A DNA stretch of 64,000 bases from Solibacillus ferritrahens (GTDB lineage Bacteria > Bacillota > Bacilli > Bacillales_A > Planococcaceae), in assembly GCF_037027585.1 (NCBI RefSeq), contig NZ_JAXCLE010000003.1, positions 1 to 64,000 on the forward strand. The letters are read 5' to 3'. The position numbers and the translations under genes were made by a program. Position 1 is the stretch's first letter; every line of letters starts with the position of its first letter. This document shows positions 61,784-64,000 of this stretch, piece after piece. The notes under the pieces are model-generated. The model saw only the letters and a list, made by a program, of their open reading frames with translations. It was not told the origin of the DNA and did no database searches.

Positions 61784-62056
61784 ATAAAACTAATAAGAAA
61801 ACAGTGGTTACTTCCTATTTTTGCTTTTATATTATTACAAGTGGTTTTTATATTAATGGAGTTTACAGGCTGGATTCCTCGTTTAAGAGAAATAGACGGG
61901 AATTTATTTGGTACCATTACAGATACCCCGCTGTTTAAAGGGTGGTTTAACTTTTACGATACGCCGTTCTTTAACCTGTTCACCGTCTTTTTTGGAGTGC
62001 TCGTTATTATAAATATCATAGTCAGTTTATTATTAAAAAAAATAAAGGTTTTTTAA
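61784..62056 (+). CDS. small membrane protein of the GntR-ABC operon, apparent ATA start
   Basis: A 90-residue protein with an N-terminal helix (LLPIFAFILLQVVFILMEF) after the basic xKLIRKQW start, a loop (GNLFGTITDTPLFKGWF) and a C-terminal helix (FFGVLVIINIIVSLLL) followed by KKIKVF. AGGAGGAG at 61771-61778 lies 5 bp before ATA at 61784, and no ATG, GTG or TTG is near. The first conventional start, GTG 61841, would remove the first helix and has no ribosome site. It ends the operon and probably works with the transporter. Confidence 0.6.
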   Translation: MKLIRKQWLLPIFAFILLQVVFILMEFTGWIPRLREIDGNLFGTITDTPLFKGWFNFYDTPFFNLFTVFFGVLVIINIIVSLLLKKIKVF

Positions 62057-62086
62057 TACAATTAATCAAGCTTCCAAACCATTTAT

Positions 62087-62122
62087 AAAGGTAAATGCCT
62101 AAAGTAGCGCATTTTCCTTTTT
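62087..62122 (+). terminator. terminator of the GntR-ABC operon
   Basis: The arms AAAGGTAAATGC and GCATTTTCCTTT pair with one mismatch, followed by T. Confidence 0.75.
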
Positions 62123-62235
62123 CTAATTTATAAGATTTCAAAATTAGTTCGGCTTTCATTTTCATATTTCGAAGCTATCGCCTGTTCGTACAATGCTGTG
62201 TTATGCTCCCCATTAGCTAGACAGATTGAAAGTAG

Positions 62236-62255
62236 CATTTTGGGACGTTATTTTG
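62236..62255 (-). repeat. CCCAAAA stem-half repeat downstream of the 62.3-kb orphan gene
   Basis: On the minus strand AAATAACGTCCCAAAA, close to AAATAACGTTCCCAAA in the cassette copies 3 and 4. The second half of the hairpin is not clear here. Confidence 0.45.
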
Positions 62256-62260
62256 AAATA

Positions 62261-62773
62261 CTACAAGTTTAATATTTCATCTATAATCTGTTTCAACCCA
62301 TCATTCAAACCTAATAAATTATGATATTTCTCCGTTACAAAAACATAACTATGATTTGTACTTTCAGGTGAAAAGATATAGTCGAATTCTTTAATTTCCG
62401 TGGCAAATTCTTTATCAACGAATACCTCTGTACTATCTTCTATTTTGTATATATTTACTTTATATCGAATTGTATTATCATTTAAATACTCGATAACATA
62501 TGTGGATTCCTTATTTAATAGTTTTTTTTCAGATTTTTTTAATTCAAAAAAGGGCGGGTCATATATATTAACCATATCGTTAAAAAAATCATCGTTCTGA
62601 GTATATTCAAATATTTGTTTATCTGTTTCGCTATCTTTTACGATGATTAAATCGACTGAGGATATGTTATTTAAAATTCCCCCTATGTAATTCACTTTGT
62701 TTTGCTCACTCCAAATAGAAAAAATTACTCCCCCAAAAACAAAAAAGGCTATTAAGAATATCCATTTCTTCAT
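62261..62773 (-). CDS. orphan protein with N-terminal membrane anchor
   Basis: A 170-residue protein: a hydrophobic N-terminal helix after KKW (IFLIAFFVFGGVIFSIW) serves as signal or anchor without a lipobox cysteine. An acidic, strand-rich extracellular domain (SSVDLIIVKDSETDKQIFEY; STYVIEYLNDNTIRYKVNIY) follows. Unrecognised. Its style and flanking stem-loops match the orphan genes in the 26101-28361 cassette. GGGGGTGT upstream is the ribosome site. Confidence 0.6.
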   Translation of the reverse strand: MKKWIFLIAFFVFGGVIFSIWSEQNKVNYIGGILNNISSVDLIIVKDSETDKQIFEYTQNDDFFNDMVNIYDPPFFELKKSEKKLLNKESTYVIEYLNDNTIRYKVNIYKIEDSTEVFVDKEFATEIKEFDYIFSPESTNHSYVFVTEKYHNLLGLNDGLKQIIDEILNL

Positions 62774-62820
62774 ATGACACCCCCAATAACAGTTATTTAA
62801 TATATATTCAATTTATTATT

Positions 62821-62904
62821 TAAAATACCTTTAGAACATTCCCAAAGTGAATTTTGGGCAAATTTTAAATACTTATTGCACCTAAAGATCGGTAGTTTAA
62901 TAAG
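62821..62904 (-). repeat. bipartite stem-loop block upstream of the 62.3-kb orphan gene
   Basis: Read on the minus strand: AAACTA, then TTTAGGTGCAATAAGTATTT, then GCCCAAAATTCACTTTGGGAA. This is the same order, spacing and orientation relative to the gene as the block at 26936-26995, about 36 kb away. Confidence 0.7.
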
Positions 62905-62944
62905 AAAAGCGATGCTTATAAAAAAATCGAGCTCGATTGCTAAT

Positions 62945-63316
62945 TTACATCTTTGATATTCCATAGATAAAAATACAAAGTAATAAACTGATAATGGTTA
63001 AGCCAGCAACTGGAATAGCAAAAACTTTATTGTTTTTAAATTCATAGATTGCTGTAATTGCACCTGCGACGCATAATACTAACCATACTGGTATAAACAC
63101 AGCATCCGCAATATTTGTTGGTAAAAGAGCGTAACCACTAACTAAGTAAAATACCCAATGAAAAACCAACAGTCCTACTATTACATAAGAAAATTTTCGA
63201 GGTGGGTTTCCTTTTTGAACTTTTCTAACAGCTATAAATACAGGAATGAAAAACGTTAAAAATGCAATAATGCCAACAACCATTAAAAATATTAATGAAA
63301 TTCCAATGATGAACAC
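62945..63316 (-). CDS. small four-helix membrane protein
   Basis: A ~123-residue hydrophobic protein with four predicted helices (SLIFLMVVGIIAFLTFF; YVIVGLLVFHWVFYLVSGYALL; AVFIPVWLVLCVAGAITAIYEF; FAIPVAGLTIISLLLCIFIYGI) and a basic loop KVQKGNPPRKFS. Unknown function. The annotated GTG directly abuts its GGGA, poor spacing; the following ATC/ATT codons would be better placed. Monocistronic. Confidence 0.6.
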   Translation of the reverse strand: MFIIGISLIFLMVVGIIAFLTFFIPVFIAVRKVQKGNPPRKFSYVIVGLLVFHWVFYLVSGYALLPTNIADAVFIPVWLVLCVAGAITAIYEFKNNKVFAIPVAGLTIISLLLCIFIYGISKM

Positions 63317-63641
63317 TCCCTATCACAATACCTGATTGTGTAATCTGACTTATTTTACAATAAAAGGTTGCATCCCCCGATTATTGAATACAAGTAAAAC
63401 AAGTACTAAACCGACGTTTGATAACATTTGTAGTGCTCGATTTTTTAAATCCCATAATTACTGTTTTCTCCCCAATATCCAGATATCACGATGAAGAAGT
63501 TAGAATTTTTAATAAATAGGAGATATGCGCTGAATTTAGCATTTATTCGTAATTTTTAGAATAAATTGTAATATGAGGGTTTTCTTTTTTGTTCTGAATA
63601 GCTAAACTAGCAGTATAGTATAAAAAATAAGGAGGAATTTC
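63317..63641. other. gene-free stretch upstream of the TAXI gene
   Basis: A 325-bp AT-rich region with no open frame that I support. The 8-bp-arm palindrome ATTTATTC...GAATAAAT at about 63549-63573 is the only structure noted; it may be an operator for the TAXI gene. AAGGAGG at 63628-63634 is that gene's ribosome site. Confidence 0.3.
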
Positions 63642-64000
63642 ATGAAGAAAAAATTAATTTTAGCTTCTGCTTTATCATTATCATTGGCACTTGCTGCTTG
63701 TAATGGGAATGATGACAAAGAAAATGGGGGAACTGACGCAACTGAAGGTTTGGAAACAAATATCGTAACAATTGCAACAGGTGGTGCGAGTGGTCCTTAT
63801 AATATCATCGGTACAACGCTTGCTGATCAATACGTTAAAGAGTTTGATGTAAACTCTCGTACGCAAACAACGGGCGCTTCTGTGGAAAACATTAATTTAT
63901 TGGAACAAGGGAAAGCAGAAATGGCATTTGTCATGAGTGACGCTTTGTCGCAAGCAGTCAATGGAGAAGTAAGTTTTAAAGAACCTATTAAAAATGTATC
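63642..64000 (+). CDS. TAXI-family TRAP transporter solute-binding protein (5' part)
   Basis: A partial gene running off the window; 119 residues seen. A lipoprotein signal KKKLILASALSLSLALAAC, a low-complexity linker (NGNDDKENGGTDATEG), then the domain start TNIVTIATGGASGPYNIIGTTLADQY and NSRTQTTGASVENINLLEQGKAEMAFVMSDA. The ATGGxSGPYxxIG motif marks TAXI (TRAP-associated extracytoplasmic immunogenic) binding proteins, which deliver dicarboxylates or glutamate-like ligands to TRAP permeases, presumably encoded beyond 64000. Ribosome site AAGGAGG. Confidence 0.88.
   Translation, partial: MKKKLILASALSLSLALAACNGNDDKENGGTDATEGLETNIVTIATGGASGPYNIIGTTLADQYVKEFDVNSRTQTTGASVENINLLEQGKAEMAFVMSDALSQAVNGEVSFKEPIKNV

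Overview
The window is AT-rich DNA from a spore-forming member of the Bacillales. It has strong GGAGG ribosome binding sites, many TTG/GTG starts, an operon for a GerA-type germinant receptor, RsiV/SigV-like and SigY-like ECF sigma systems, and WalR-, Zur- and MhqR-type operators. Gene content fits the Planococcaceae (Solibacillus/Lysinibacillus-like). That placement is inferred from style and content, not from a marker gene. I see no rRNA, tRNA, prophage, CRISPR array or transposase gene.

Layout. 0-5 kb: paired fluoride channels, topoisomerase III, aspartokinase. 5-18 kb: a membrane glycerophosphodiesterase operon, Na/Pi cotransporter, a secreted PepSY/SLH protein, MATE pump, YocH-like wall enzyme and three small Zn-ribbon genes. 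18-25 kb: MFS pump with a divergent XRE-TPR regulator, peptidase E, a HelD-like helicase broken by one in-frame stop, and a MerR regulator with two HTH domains. 25-28.4 kb: a serine acetyltransferase followed by an inserted cassette of orphan genes. 28-37.7 kb: stand-alone metabolic and stress genes, including a Zur-controlled zinT and a yceI/FMN-reductase pair behind MhqR-like boxes. 37.7-42.3 kb: sigV-rsiV, DUF2243-ctaG, BCCT transporter. 42.4-47.9 kb: ger operon, MBL hydrolase, manganese catalase. 48-50.6 kb: an overlapping ABC-transporter/ECF-sigma operon. 51.4-64 kb: orphan ccsB, a two-component/ABC module, large catalase, YkvI, a GntR-ABC operon, two orphan genes and the start of a TAXI-type solute-binding protein.

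Most striking observation: 26101-28361 looks like a 2.26-kb mobile cassette. It has 12-bp perfect terminal inverted repeats and a 9-bp direct repeat outside them. The insertion has split a perfect 14-bp terminator hairpin whose arms now lie 2.3 kb apart (26082-26095 and 28385-28398). The cassette holds three unrecognised small genes and no transposase. Similar stem-loop blocks sit beside its genes and beside another orphan gene at 62.3-62.8 kb, which suggests a family of passenger genes travelling with these repeats.

Other non-genic structure: five mosaic, non-coding, MITE-like elements of about 420-590 bp with TCATCACCATAA-type ends (1-198, 5118-5626, 8778-9361, 35859-36279, 50752-about 51290). 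There is also an array of nine CTAATAT heptamers at a 19-21 bp pitch (21297-21467). Three genes have a strong Shine-Dalgarno followed by ATA or ATC where ATG is expected.
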